From Scalesia atractyloides (Eukaryota; Streptophyta; Magnoliopsida; Asterales; Asteraceae), in contig CAMTDV010000027.1 in NCBI GenBank assembly GCA_947069175.1, positions 43,909,369 through 43,973,368 on the forward strand: DNA of 64,000 nucleotides, read 5' to 3'. Under the pieces are notes generated by a model, which saw only the letters and a list, made by a program, of their open reading frames with translations, was not told the origin of the DNA and did not search any database. This document shows, piece after piece, positions 1 through 9,379 of this stretch. Numbering within the stretch: the stretch's first letter is position 1; each line of letters begins with the position of its first letter. The position numbers and the translations under genes are program-made.

Positions 1-1208
1 TTAAAGAAGATTACAACTTTATTGATTCTAGTGTTGAATCTCCATGAAACGATGTTTGCCATTTGTTCTTTTTTATGTTTTTTTTTAAATTTGGCTTTTT
101 GGTTAAAGATGGTATTTTTTAAGTATGATCAATAGAAGGGATGTGAACATAATTATAATGATGTGTTTGGCACATACTTTAGACGGGAATTTTTATAATA
201 AATGTTAGTAATAAAGTTTCAATTACTGTTTGTTCAGCTTTTTCTGTTAATACTGTAACGCGTCCCATCATTAATTTTTGGTGTTTGTATGAATGGCGTT
301 TTAGATAAAGATGGCGTTTCATCTGGAATGGACTAATGTACATGGCTCGTAGTTTAAGGCGAGAATTTTAATGGCATTTTATGCATGAGTTTGGCGTTTT
401 GTTTTAGAGAAGTCAAAATACCTGTTTACCCTAAATGAAGTGCGTCCACATAATAAAGTTGATGTTATTTACAAAAACGTCATCGCGCCAATCTAATCCA
501 TAGATTGTTTTGATCCAACGGACGAGAGACGTTTTCACCATTTTCACACTTATAGGCGTTTTCTCTAAATCCTGCCCCTATATATATTTCGTTATCGATT
601 GTTATATATGTCAGGTTTATGAGTTTATTTGCGCTGATTAATCAATTATTATGGATTTTATGATAGATTTCGCTCAAAAAAGCCACGGCTACAATTAAGT
701 ATACAGGCCTCTTTCTTGTGCCTAGAGAATTTGTTCGTGTCTATTTATTCATGTTGTTTAATTGAAAATAGATTCTAATTTATATGTGAATTTACAGGTT
801 TATAATGTTTACTTCCAACGAAGTCATGAACGTATTTGAACCACTTAGGCGTATTATTAACAATGTGGTCAACTTTGACCGCCAGATAACAAAGAAACTG
901 AACGAGCTAACTGAGAGAGTTAGCAAAATATGCAAAAAACAGGTTGAGTTTCAAGTCGCCATGGATGCGCTTAGTGCGTGTTACATATAGCCTAATAATG
1001 TTGAACAAAATTAATATGATAAGTATTTTAGACATTGATTGTAAATTTTGCAATATTTTGTTAACAATCAATGTTATAATTTATTGTCTTGAATGTACTT
1101 GTTGAAAAATAATTGTATTCAATAACAAACCCGTGACAACACGACAAGGATTTCTTCTAGTTACATGCAATAGGACAATGTTTAATACTTATTTGACAAA
1201 TATCCATA
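1..1208. other. AT-rich stretch without a recognised gene
   Basis: I recognise no gene family here. The first 600 bases hold several variants of a short phrase reading 'ggcgttt', mostly between 285 and 420, which suggests an old repeat, but I see no terminal repeats or target duplication. The only coding signal is the small ORF at 805-990, listed separately. Helitron-like sequence begins at about 1209. Confidence 0.5.
805..990 (+). CDS. Small ORF of unknown function (61 aa)
   Basis: I do not recognise this protein. It is 61 residues long and rich in Lys, Arg, Asn and Val, with a hydrophobic residue about every three to four positions from residue 10 to 50 (FEPLRRIINNVVNF, then LNELTERV). That would suit a short amphipathic helix or coiled coil. 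There is no signal peptide, membrane segment or cysteine/histidine motif. An ATG follows 'ttacaggtttata', so it could equally be the last exon of a captured gene fragment: the 'ttacag' before it resembles a splice acceptor. No promoter or partner gene is visible. An ORF of this length is not rare by chance in DNA of this composition, so a coding role is uncertain. Confidence 0.2.
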   Translation: MFTSNEVMNVFEPLRRIINNVVNFDRQITKKLNELTERVSKICKKQVEFQVAMDALSACYI

Positions 1209-1313
1209 TCCATACTATATAATAAAGAAAACAATTGAGGACACATGTTAAAAATTGTAACCTCTATTCTTTTGTTTAACAGCTTTTCTCTCTACTTAAT
1301 TACACATACTTAT
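1209..1313 (+). mobile_element. 5' part of a short non-autonomous Helitron
   Basis: From 1209 the sequence starts TCCATACTATATAATAAAG after an A and continues with 'caattgaggacacatg'. The block at 36767 has the same layout (TCTATATAATATAATAAATG, then 'caattaggacacgtg'), which matches the AT-rich TC-starting 5' ends of plant Helitrons. The element is cut at 1313 by the LTR retrotransposon; its remainder resumes at 7377 and ends at 7915. The total without the insertion is about 645 bp, too short for a Rep/helicase gene. Confidence 0.45.
1309..1313. repeat. Target-site duplication, left copy (CTTAT)
   Basis: CTTAT directly precedes the TGTCAC start of the left LTR and recurs at 7372-7376 directly after the right LTR. 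Five bases is the usual length for Ty3/gypsy integration. Confidence 0.85.
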
Positions 1314-2710
1314 TGTCACACCCCAACTGATGGCGGAAACTTTAGAGTGAGACGAAATAGACAGCTCAAGGCGTCATAACACTATTTGCGATGATATTAA
1401 ATCAAAATTCATTTCATTTCATAGATCAATTGTCAAATACAAACATAAATTGAAATACACCATTTTCAACAAAATTACAACACAAAAAGCCTAACATTCT
1501 AGGTGCGTTTCTATGTCGTCTCTACTAGATTCGTCATTAGAAATCACATCATCAACCTGTAACATGTTAAAAGTATAGTTCAATACAAAGGTATTGGCGA
1601 GTACACAAGTTTAAGTATATAGCATAAGTATAAAAGAGTTTACTCAAATCCACATGGTAATTGTATACAAGGTAAGTTATCATGCACTACTAATTGTCAA
1701 AGCCAAGTGTCCACAAGAATTAAGTGTCCCTCGTCACACGAAGTAACAAGACTAAAGCATGAATAAGAATAAGTATCAACTTAAGCTTAACATTACCCCG
1801 ACTGGCGGTGTGCTACTCATATAGCGCTATATATGTTAAGTTGGGGCTAGCTGAGTTAATGACAAGAAGCATGTATGAACTTAGCATGTACCTAAGCATA
1901 ACAATAAGCATGTATGATGGATTGAGTGTATAAAGCATGAAGTGTATGTATTTGTGTATTTTGTAAGTTAACATGTTACAACCCAAAATGTGTAAAAAGG
2001 GAAAATGGGTCAAGTGTACTCACGGTTTTGCAAGCTTCCACTTGTGTATTCCGTGAAGGGTTTGGAGAGTTGGAGGAACACCGAGTTATCTTGAAGTCTT
2101 GAACTTTCTTGATTGTGAGAGAACATTAGAGAGAGAGAGAAGTGTTTGAGGTGTGAAATGAGTGTGGGAGGAGGTGGGTATTTATAGTCGAGGTTTGGGG
2201 GTTGAGTTAGGTAAGTACTAAATTCAAGAAACACAATCCCACAAACACACTTTTGCCCAATCCATGAGCTAGAAACAAGAATTTGTGGATTATCCTCTTT
2301 TGCAGGGCGCGAGAGACACAAGAGAAGACGGTCGCGGGGCGCGAGAAGTGATATTCCATAAACTTCTTTGATTTTTGTCACTTTTAGTCCCCGAACTTAG
2401 TTTTTCCTTCATTTCATGCTAAAACTTGATATTTTCGCATGTTTTCAAGTGTATAACGTATATGTAAGTATATTTTAGGTATCGAGTATGAATGTATGAG
2501 TATTTGCACGTATAACAAGTATCGGTTTGTATGTAAACACGTATTTAACAATTGAATGCATGTAAGACAAGTATGTATCAGGTATTAATTTTATTACAAG
2601 CAAAGTCTCGGATTATAAGATTGAGAAATGAAATACGAATGCAAGTTTCCGTAAATAGAAATATGATTATACTTTCTAATAAAAAAAGTACGAAAAAGCG
2701 AGGCGTTATA
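1314..2710 (-). repeat. 3' LTR of the LARD-like element (left copy)
   Basis: On the plus strand it begins TGTCACACCCC and ends GGCGTTATA; the right copy begins TGTCACACCTC and ends GGCATTACA, so the terminal CA (read as TG on the minus strand) has mutated here. The copies are nearly collinear over 1.4 kb with scattered substitutions and small indels. A TATTTATA block at 2179-2186 reads as a TATA box on the minus strand, followed by a CT-rich stretch (2105-2160) like the transcription-start region of the LTR at 22686. Confidence 0.85.
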
Positions 2711-2735
2711 GTGTCCCCTCCTTTAGGAAATTTCG
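2711..2735 (-). other. Polypurine tract of the LARD-like element
   Basis: Directly inside the left LTR the plus strand reads 'gtgtcccctcctttagg'. The minus strand is therefore a purine run (AAAGGAGGGGACAC) preceded by 'gggacgaaatttcc', a typical plus-strand primer for Ty3/gypsy elements. It fixes the orientation as minus. Confidence 0.75.
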
Positions 2736-5700
2736 TCCCGAAATTTATTCAAGAGGAAGACTTTGGAAAAGATGTCATTTTGGTGAAAATGTTTGGCCAA
2801 AATCAAGATTTTGAAGTTTAAATTTTTGCGAAGTTCATGTATAAGTGTGTCAATATGTATCGAAATCTTGAAGGATAAAAGTGGTAGGTTCGTGAAAGTA
2901 ATTTGTTTGAGTATGGTGTTTTTGACACACCAATCGTAAATGTGTATAAGGATAAGTAAAAACGTGTATGTGTGTGTAAGCAAGTAAGTTTGACTGAGTC
3001 TAGACAACTCATTGGAAGAAATATTTTATAAGAGTGCGACCTAAGAGGAAGGTTTTAGTATGACTAAGGATGTATTTTGATTAAAATGAGCGGTCCGCAC
3101 CGAAATCTATAATAAAAGTTTTGTCAGTTTTAAGGCGTATTAGTAAAGTCACTTGTTGTAGAAAAAAATGTTTATTGGAGAGAGCTAGGATTGTAAATAT
3201 TTATGGTTTCTAAAAGGTTTTGGCGGTAATAGACCGACTGGTCGAAGTTTGCGCGTAGATAAGAGTGAAAGATAGTTTTAAAAGAAAAGGAACATTTTGA
3301 CAAAATTTAGTAGGTGGGGACGTTTATAAAAACGGATTGAACGTTTTAGGCTGATTTGCTGCAAATAAAGTTTGGATGAAAGGTTAAGGGAAGAATTGGG
3401 AATATCGTGGTATGGTAGTGAACGATTCGGTAGGTGTATGCGAGGGGTAAAAATGGTATGAATATCGGATAAAATGCGACATGGAATGTTGAGAGATGCT
3501 AGTGATAGTTGTGGCGGTTAAAGCTAACGATTTTGAGAATGAAGCTTTGTCATGGGTAATCGAGTACTAATCATTTCGAAGTGGGGTCACCTAAGTTTGT
3601 TATGAATCAAACGTATTTATAAAGGACTGGGAAATCACTAAATTTCTCATGGCACGTTTTACGAAAGTTTGGTAACATGGTAGGGAGACTTATATATAGG
3701 AAGTACCAGCAGCGTATTCACCATGTTCACACCATGTTACGTCCGTTTCGCTATTCGATGTCATGTTATGTTCCGTGTTACGATACACAGTAGAACCCAC
3801 TATGGTTTTCATGCGCCTACCAATATAATCCCGTGTCCACCCGCGATTATTTTGGTTTGTGCATGATCCGCATAGTTTGTACCAGTAGTGTACGGGTCAG
3901 GTTACATCTAGTATGCAAAGGGTATGTAAAATAGCGTATAAAAATTAAGCATGTAAGCATGATTGTATGTATGTATGAGTGTGTCGAAGTAGGCGAAACA
4001 CTCCGGTTATGCCTACTTATAGATTTCAAGTATGACTACCAAGTAGTGCAAATGCATAAATTTCGAGTATGATTGAAGACAAATATGTATAATATTAGCA
4101 TGTAGTATCGAGCTTATAGGTGGAATAAAAGGGATTTAACATAAATAGAAATGTTGTCATGTAAAGTTGCGAGTGTGTAAAATACGAAGTGTAATGGTGA
4201 TATGTGTCATATTGTCATATAACATTGACTGCATAATTAGAAACGTGTAAGGTGATATGCATGTATGCGGTTGCTTGAATCAAAATATTGAGTTAGTTGA
4301 AATAAAATAAGTCGAGTTCGTCGGGAATAATAGACCAGAATTGTAAATTTCGGGTGAATATTGAGGAAAAAATTAATTTTTGATGTAAGATGCGATTTGT
4401 AAAAGAAATATTACTTTGGTTTCAAAAAAATTAGGATTTGAGTATGTCGAGGACCGTCCGACCTAATGAGTCTTTCATGCCCACGTGTTTAGATTTAGAA
4501 TTGCTTATTAACATTCTTGAAAAAGGCTTTAAAACAGTGAACTTGCTTTATTGAAGGTAGTTTATATCGAAATAAGGAAAGTTGTATTTGAAAATTCCGT
4601 GGATAAACTTTGATTTTTGAAAGATTCTTTTTTTTTTGCAAAACATACTTGTATATATATGAGGGAAAGTTTTCGATGGTTCTTTGTTAGGAACAAAATG
4701 TGTTTAGAATGATAGTATAAAGTGAGTGTGTTCTAGTGATTGGACGAATTATGAAAACCGTGGGCAAGAGGTTCATTAGACCATCTAAGTTTGATACATA
4801 GCTTTTCATAAGATTTGAAAATTTGGAAAAGAAACATTTAAAGTATCATTAGGAGTTTCGTGTATGTTATTTACGTAAATAAGTTGTATGGTGAAAAATC
4901 ATTTGGATTATTATAAGGTTCGTGGTTCATGCATAAGTAGGGAAAAATGATAAAAGGACTAGGTATAAGTCTAAATCAATTAGTTGTCATGAAAGTGGTC
5001 GACAATAGTGGAAAGGGTGAAGCTTTATCGTAACGTGATCATGAAAGTCACGTTTGGGCATGTAAGTATTGTCTAACACGTATGAGTTCACATAGGTGAC
5101 ATAAGCATAAAAGTATTCAATAGTATAAACACGTATGATCGCGTAAGGAGTATAAATTTAGTTGGTTTGCGAGAATTACTATTGTTTTTTGTTGGGAAAG
5201 ATGTGCGAATTGTGCATCGGGTTCAAAATGAACGAGATAACAAGTATTAAAATACATAGAAATTGAGATAGCATAAAAGATAGGCTTAGTAAAATATTGG
5301 AGTGCTTTGGGTTGAGAACCGTCGACTATTCTAAAGTGAATCAAAGATCCTTTCAAATTAGAGTAACGTGCTTTGGCCTATAGGTAAAATGCTCTCGTCG
5401 AGAAACGATTGACGACATTTTACCCTTCCAGTTACTACACGTCTCTAATTGATTGAAAGATCGAAACTTTGGCGAGATTGAAAATCGAGGAATGGGACTA
5501 GTTGGCAAGGTGTGGGTTTCACCCCTAACTTGACAATGTCGTACCCTAAGTGTGGTTGGTACATTACCAAACGAAGAGCGAATTCCGACTCGTTGGCAAG
5601 GGTCCACTAGAGTATGAAATGAAAATCTTCCATCAAGGTATGGATATCACTCCTAACTTGATGGCGTTATTTTGTGAAAAATCGAATACGCGGATTGAGG

Positions 5701-5960
5701 GTGATCACCAAAGTGCGGGTTTCACCCCTATTTTGATTAGATCATCTCGTTTGTAGTATGAGTGTCTTCAAGTCTTCAAGCGTTTATATTGTATAAATGT
5801 CTTAGGAAAGACATATTGCATATATTAAGACCCAAGGAGATAGGAAGGAGCAAATAGGAAGAATTAACATTTTTAAGCATGAGTTAGGAAGGGTCAACTT
5901 GGACACTTAAACTATAGACTAGGTGGAACATGGCAATTCTACCAAATTCCCTATAGTTAT
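2736..5960 (-). other. Non-coding internal region of the LARD-like element
   Basis: No gag, protease, RT, RNase H or integrase motif is visible in any frame. The right end (about 5440-5740) holds leader sequence with two copies of a phrase reading 'tttcaccccta' and matches the pre-gag leader of the gypsy element at 22686-35211 in reverse complement. The rest is AT-rich and unrecognised. Confidence 0.65.
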
Positions 5961-5975
5961 GGCTCCGATACCAAT
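5961..5975 (-). other. Primer-binding site (initiator Met tRNA type)
   Basis: The reverse complement reads ATTGGTATCGGAGCC, one base inside the LTR boundary at 5977. It has the same core as the primer-binding sites at 16044 and about 25421 and fits the 3' end of plant initiator methionine tRNA, the usual primer of Tekay/Del-type gypsy elements. Confidence 0.8.
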
Positions 5976-5976
5976 C

Positions 5977-7371
5977 TGTCACACCTCAACCGAGGGCGGA
6001 AACATCGGAGTGAGACGAAATAGATTGCTCAAGGCGTCATAACACTATTTGCGATGATATTTAAATCAAAATTCATTTCATTTCATAGATCAATTGTCAA
6101 ATACAACATAAATCGAAATACAGCATTTTCAACAAAATTACAACATAAAAAGCCTAACATTCTAGGTGCGTTTCTATGTCGTCTCTACTAGATTCGTCAT
6201 AGCATCAACATCAACCTGTAACATGTTAAAAGTATAGTTCAATTCAAAGATATTGGCGAGTACACAAGTTTAAGTATATAGCATAAGTATAAAAGAGTTT
6301 ACTCAAATCCACATGGCAAATATATACAAATTAAGCTATCATGCACTACTAATTGTCAAACCTAAGTGTCCACAAGAATTAAGTGTCCCTCATCACACGA
6401 AGTAACAAAACTAAAGCATGAATAAGAATAAGTATCAACTTAAGCTTAACATTACCCTGACGGGCGGTGTGCTACCCCTATAGCGCTATATATGTTAAGT
6501 TGGGGCTAGCTAAGTTAATAACAAGAAGCATGTATGAATTTAGCATATACCTAAGCATAACAATAAGCATGTATGATGGATTGAGTGTATAAAGCATGAA
6601 GTGTATGTATTCGTGTATTTTGTAAGTTAACATGTTACAACCCAAAATTTGTAAAAAGGAAAAATGGGTCAAGTGTACTCACGGTTTTGCAAGCTTCCAC
6701 TTGAGTATTCCGTGAAGGGTTTGGAGAGTTGGAGGAACACCGAGTTATCTTGAAGTCTTGAACTTTCTTGATTGAGAGAGAACTTTAGAGAGAGAGAGAG
6801 AAGTGTTTGAGGTGTGAAATGAGTGTGGGAGGAGGTGAGTATTTATAGTCGAGGTTTGGGGGTTGAGTTAGGTGAGTACTAAATGCAAGAAACACAATCC
6901 AACAAACACACTTTTGCCCAATCCATGAGCTAGAAACAAGAATTTGTGGATTATCCTCTTTCGCAGGGCGCGAGAGACACAAGAGAAAACGGTCCGCGGG
7001 CGCGAGAAGTGATATTCCATAAACTTCTTTGATTTTGTCACTTTTAGTCCCTGAACTTAGTTTTTCCTTCATTTCATGCTAAAACTTGATATTTCCGCAT
7101 GTTTTCAAGTGTATAACGTACATGTAAGTATATTTTAGGTATTGAGTATGAATGTATGAGTATATGCACGTATAACAAGTATCGGTTTGTATGTAAACAC
7201 GTATTTAACAATTGAATGCATGTAAGACAAGTATGTATCAGGTATGAATTTTATTACGATCAAAGTCTCGGATTATAAGATTGGGAAATGAAATACAAAT
7301 GCAAGTTTCCATAAATAGAAATACCATTATAATTTCTAATTAAGGAAAGTACGAAAAAGTGAGGCATTACA
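5977..7371 (-). repeat. 5' LTR of the LARD-like element (right copy)
   Basis: This LTR starts TGTCACACC and ends GGCATTACA on the plus strand, with proper TG...CA ends. TATTTATA at 6840-6847 is the minus-strand TATA box (TATAAATA) of what would be the element's promoter, about 870 bp before the primer-binding site. A GA-rich run at 6780-6802 follows on the transcribed side. Confidence 0.85.
6840..6847 (-). promoter_or_regulatory. LTR TATA box of the LARD-like element
   Basis: TATAAATA on the minus strand in the 5' LTR, conserved in the other LTR at 2179-2186. The downstream sequence is CT-rich on the transcribed strand, as in many plant LTR start sites. Function is inferred. Confidence 0.5.
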
Positions 7372-7376
7372 CTTAT

Positions 7377-7915
7377 TTTTTTAACTAAATATAACTATGA
7401 TATTATTAGCCCTGCAAATTTAGTATGAAATTAATTATTGGCTTTTAAATCAACTTATGTTTTTTACTTAAAAAACTTCATTAAATTCAAAATTGTGTTG
7501 GTTAAAATATAAAAAATGAAAAATAATAATGATATTTATTTTTATGAGTGATTTATAAAAACATATCAAATATTTATTATGGTTGGATGGTAAAAATGTT
7601 AAAACAACAATATGTTAAATAATTAAAAATAGGTGGTATGAAGAAATCAAAGATAATATCAAATTGAAAAAATAATGTTTTAAAAATTAACTGAACAAAA
7701 TTTATAAATAACACGTCAATGTTTAATTTTAAATACATATCATGATCTCTGTATATGTTAATAATTACATTATATTATATTTATTTATTACTTTTATTAG
7801 TATAATACATGGGTTAATCAACCTTACAATGCATAATTTTCTGAAACATAGCTTTTTATTACTAATTATGTAACAATATTTATCTACCCATGTAATATAT
7901 GTGATTGTAACCTAG
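7377..7915 (+). mobile_element. 3' part of the short Helitron
   Basis: The segment ends with the hairpin CATGTA-A-TATATG (about 7889-7901, one G-T pair), then ten bases, then CTAG at 7912-7915 and a host T. A hairpin 10-12 bp before CTRR with T following is the canonical Helitron 3' end. The same arrangement, with a related hairpin and the same spacing, ends the block at 42830. The 5' part is at 1209-1313. Confidence 0.5.
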
Positions 7916-8353
7916 TATTTGAATATTTAAAAAACTATATTGAGTGAATACACAGGTGTAATTTTATACAATGTTTATTACTTATTTGACCAAAAATATA
8001 TAGTAAATTTCGGTCTTCTTAATATAGGTTGGGTGGTGTTCAATTTGCATCTACCGATCAAATTGCTAATAGACTTTAGGGCATTTGTAGTTATAACGCC
8101 TCATAAGGTTTTTTGGTGGGGTTATGTGACAAGTGGTGGAAAAATGCAAAAGTAGGCTTTATGGAAAGAGGGGTATATCACTAGGGTGTGTAGTGGTAAC
8201 ACCACCAAACCATCATTATTCAATTATTAATATTTTTTCCATTTAATCTCTAATTTCATCAAATAAAATAAAAAAACCTTTTCATTAAATTTAAAAACCA
8301 TTACAATAATTAATAAAAACAAATTTAGAAGAACCTTTTAATTAATACTCGTC
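7916..8353. other. No gene seen; possible left end of a Harbinger-type element
   Basis: The stretch from about 8070 (gggcatttgtagttataacgc) to 8210 resembles the terminal region of Harbinger-type MITEs as I remember them, and it lies on the correct side of the transposase remnant. I could not find a convincing matching inverted repeat on the far side. Confidence 0.3.
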
Positions 8354-8877
8354 TTAATCGTCGTTGTCTCCTTCTTCCTCTTTGTTTTCTCCGTCATCCA
8401 AACTTCCGTCTCGAAAGCCTCCAACTTCGAATTCTTCTTCGGAGTCTTCTTCTTCGTCGCCATCGTGCCAAATTGGGTGAGACGCCCGAGCATAATCAAC
8501 CAAATCCGCCTTTAACGGGTTATGTATTTCCTTAGAACGCAATAGTTGACTATTTAAGATTCTCACCTACATTATTGCTTGTGTTCCTTCAACATCTTCC
8601 AGAAAATAGTTTTGGCATAGTGCTTTTCCATCGGGGCCGTGAACCTGGGTAGGATTGAAATAATCATTGATCAAACGCTCATTTGCGGCCTCACGGTCTT
8701 GCAAAACAAAAGTCCGACTCAAGATGGGGTGCGGAGGAGAACGGTTAACTTGTTGCATGGCTTGAACGCGAGGGCACTTGCACTTGTAACCTCTTCTTCC
8801 TTCTCTGTTGTTTCTTCGTATGAAAATAATCTTTGGTAAAGATCGGTGAACGAATCTTTCGATGGAGGTGACGACAT
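8354..8877 (-). pseudogene. PIF/Harbinger (ALP1-like) transposase remnant, catalytic core deleted
   Basis: Read on the minus strand from the ATG at 8877, an N-terminal segment (MSSPPSKDSF...) runs about 50 codons to a stop. A neighbouring frame carries REAANERLINDYFNPTQ, which matches the region just before the DDE domain of ALP1-like/HARBI1-like plant proteins. The sequence then passes almost at once to what looks like the family's C-terminus: LEDVEGTQAI, then LRSKEIHNPLKADLVDYA, and an acidic tail of Glu and Asp at 8354-8460. The roughly 250-residue DDE nuclease that should lie between is missing, and there are stops and frame changes. This is a deleted, inactive copy that could at most be moved by a related autonomous element. 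Family assignment rests on motif recall. Confidence 0.6.
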
Positions 8878-9379
8878 TTTAGAGGTTTTATTTTTGTGAG
8901 GTTGTTGGATCCAAGAGGGTTTTGTTTGAGATTTGATTGTGTAAAATGAGAAAGAATAACTTGGTTACATATAGAGATTTAAGGAAAAAATTTAATATTA
9001 TTATGACCGTTCAACGGCCTAATTTTTTGAAAGAAGAGAATATTGGGCTTGATTTTTTCGCAAGAATTCGATTTTGGCCGTATACAACGCCACCGGCAAT
9101 AGTGTTTCTAGGCACCATATACTTCTATGACGTGATATACCAGCCCACTATGGAGGATCTTATACAAGTACAGGGTTAGTTGATTACAATATTTAAGTTA
9201 ATGTTCTGAAATCTAAAATACTAAAATTAGCTTCATTTAGTTTTCTTTATTATATTATACATAAAAAAAGTAAATGAAAGTACAACACTTAGTATTACAT
9301 AAAATGAAAGTTTGAACGACATTGTTGACATTTTACAAACTCAGTAGGTCTTTTTTTCCACAACAATTTATTTCAAACA
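8878..9379. other. No gene seen
   Basis: This is AT-rich sequence between the Harbinger remnant and the F-box/PP2 pseudogene. The short ORFs here match nothing I recognise. Some of it (to about 9120) is probably the 5' untranslated and terminal part of the Harbinger element. Confidence 0.4.

Larger units (their letters stand above)
1314..7371 (-). mobile_element. Complete non-autonomous LTR retrotransposon (LARD-like, gypsy-derived)
   Basis: Two direct LTRs of about 1.4 kb (1314-2710 and 5977-7371) flank a 3.27-kb internal region. The element reads on the minus strand: a primer-binding site lies next to the right LTR and a purine-rich tract next to the left one. The five bases CTTAT at 1309-1313 and 7372-7376 are a perfect target-site duplication, so both ends are intact. 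The internal region has no gag or pol ORF; the longest minus-strand ORFs (about 80 codons at 5117-5356 and 5353-5607) match no family I know. Internal sequence around 5440-5740 resembles, in reverse complement, the untranslated leader of the gypsy element at 25680-25930, and the LTR start and promoter zone also match that element. It is best called a large retrotransposon derivative dependent on a related pol-bearing element. Confidence 0.85.

Noticed and set aside
8059..9120. Full Harbinger-type element with inverted ends
   Set aside because: The left end looks plausible, but the best right candidate (around 9079-9105) matches only a few bases and no TTA/TAA duplication could be shown.
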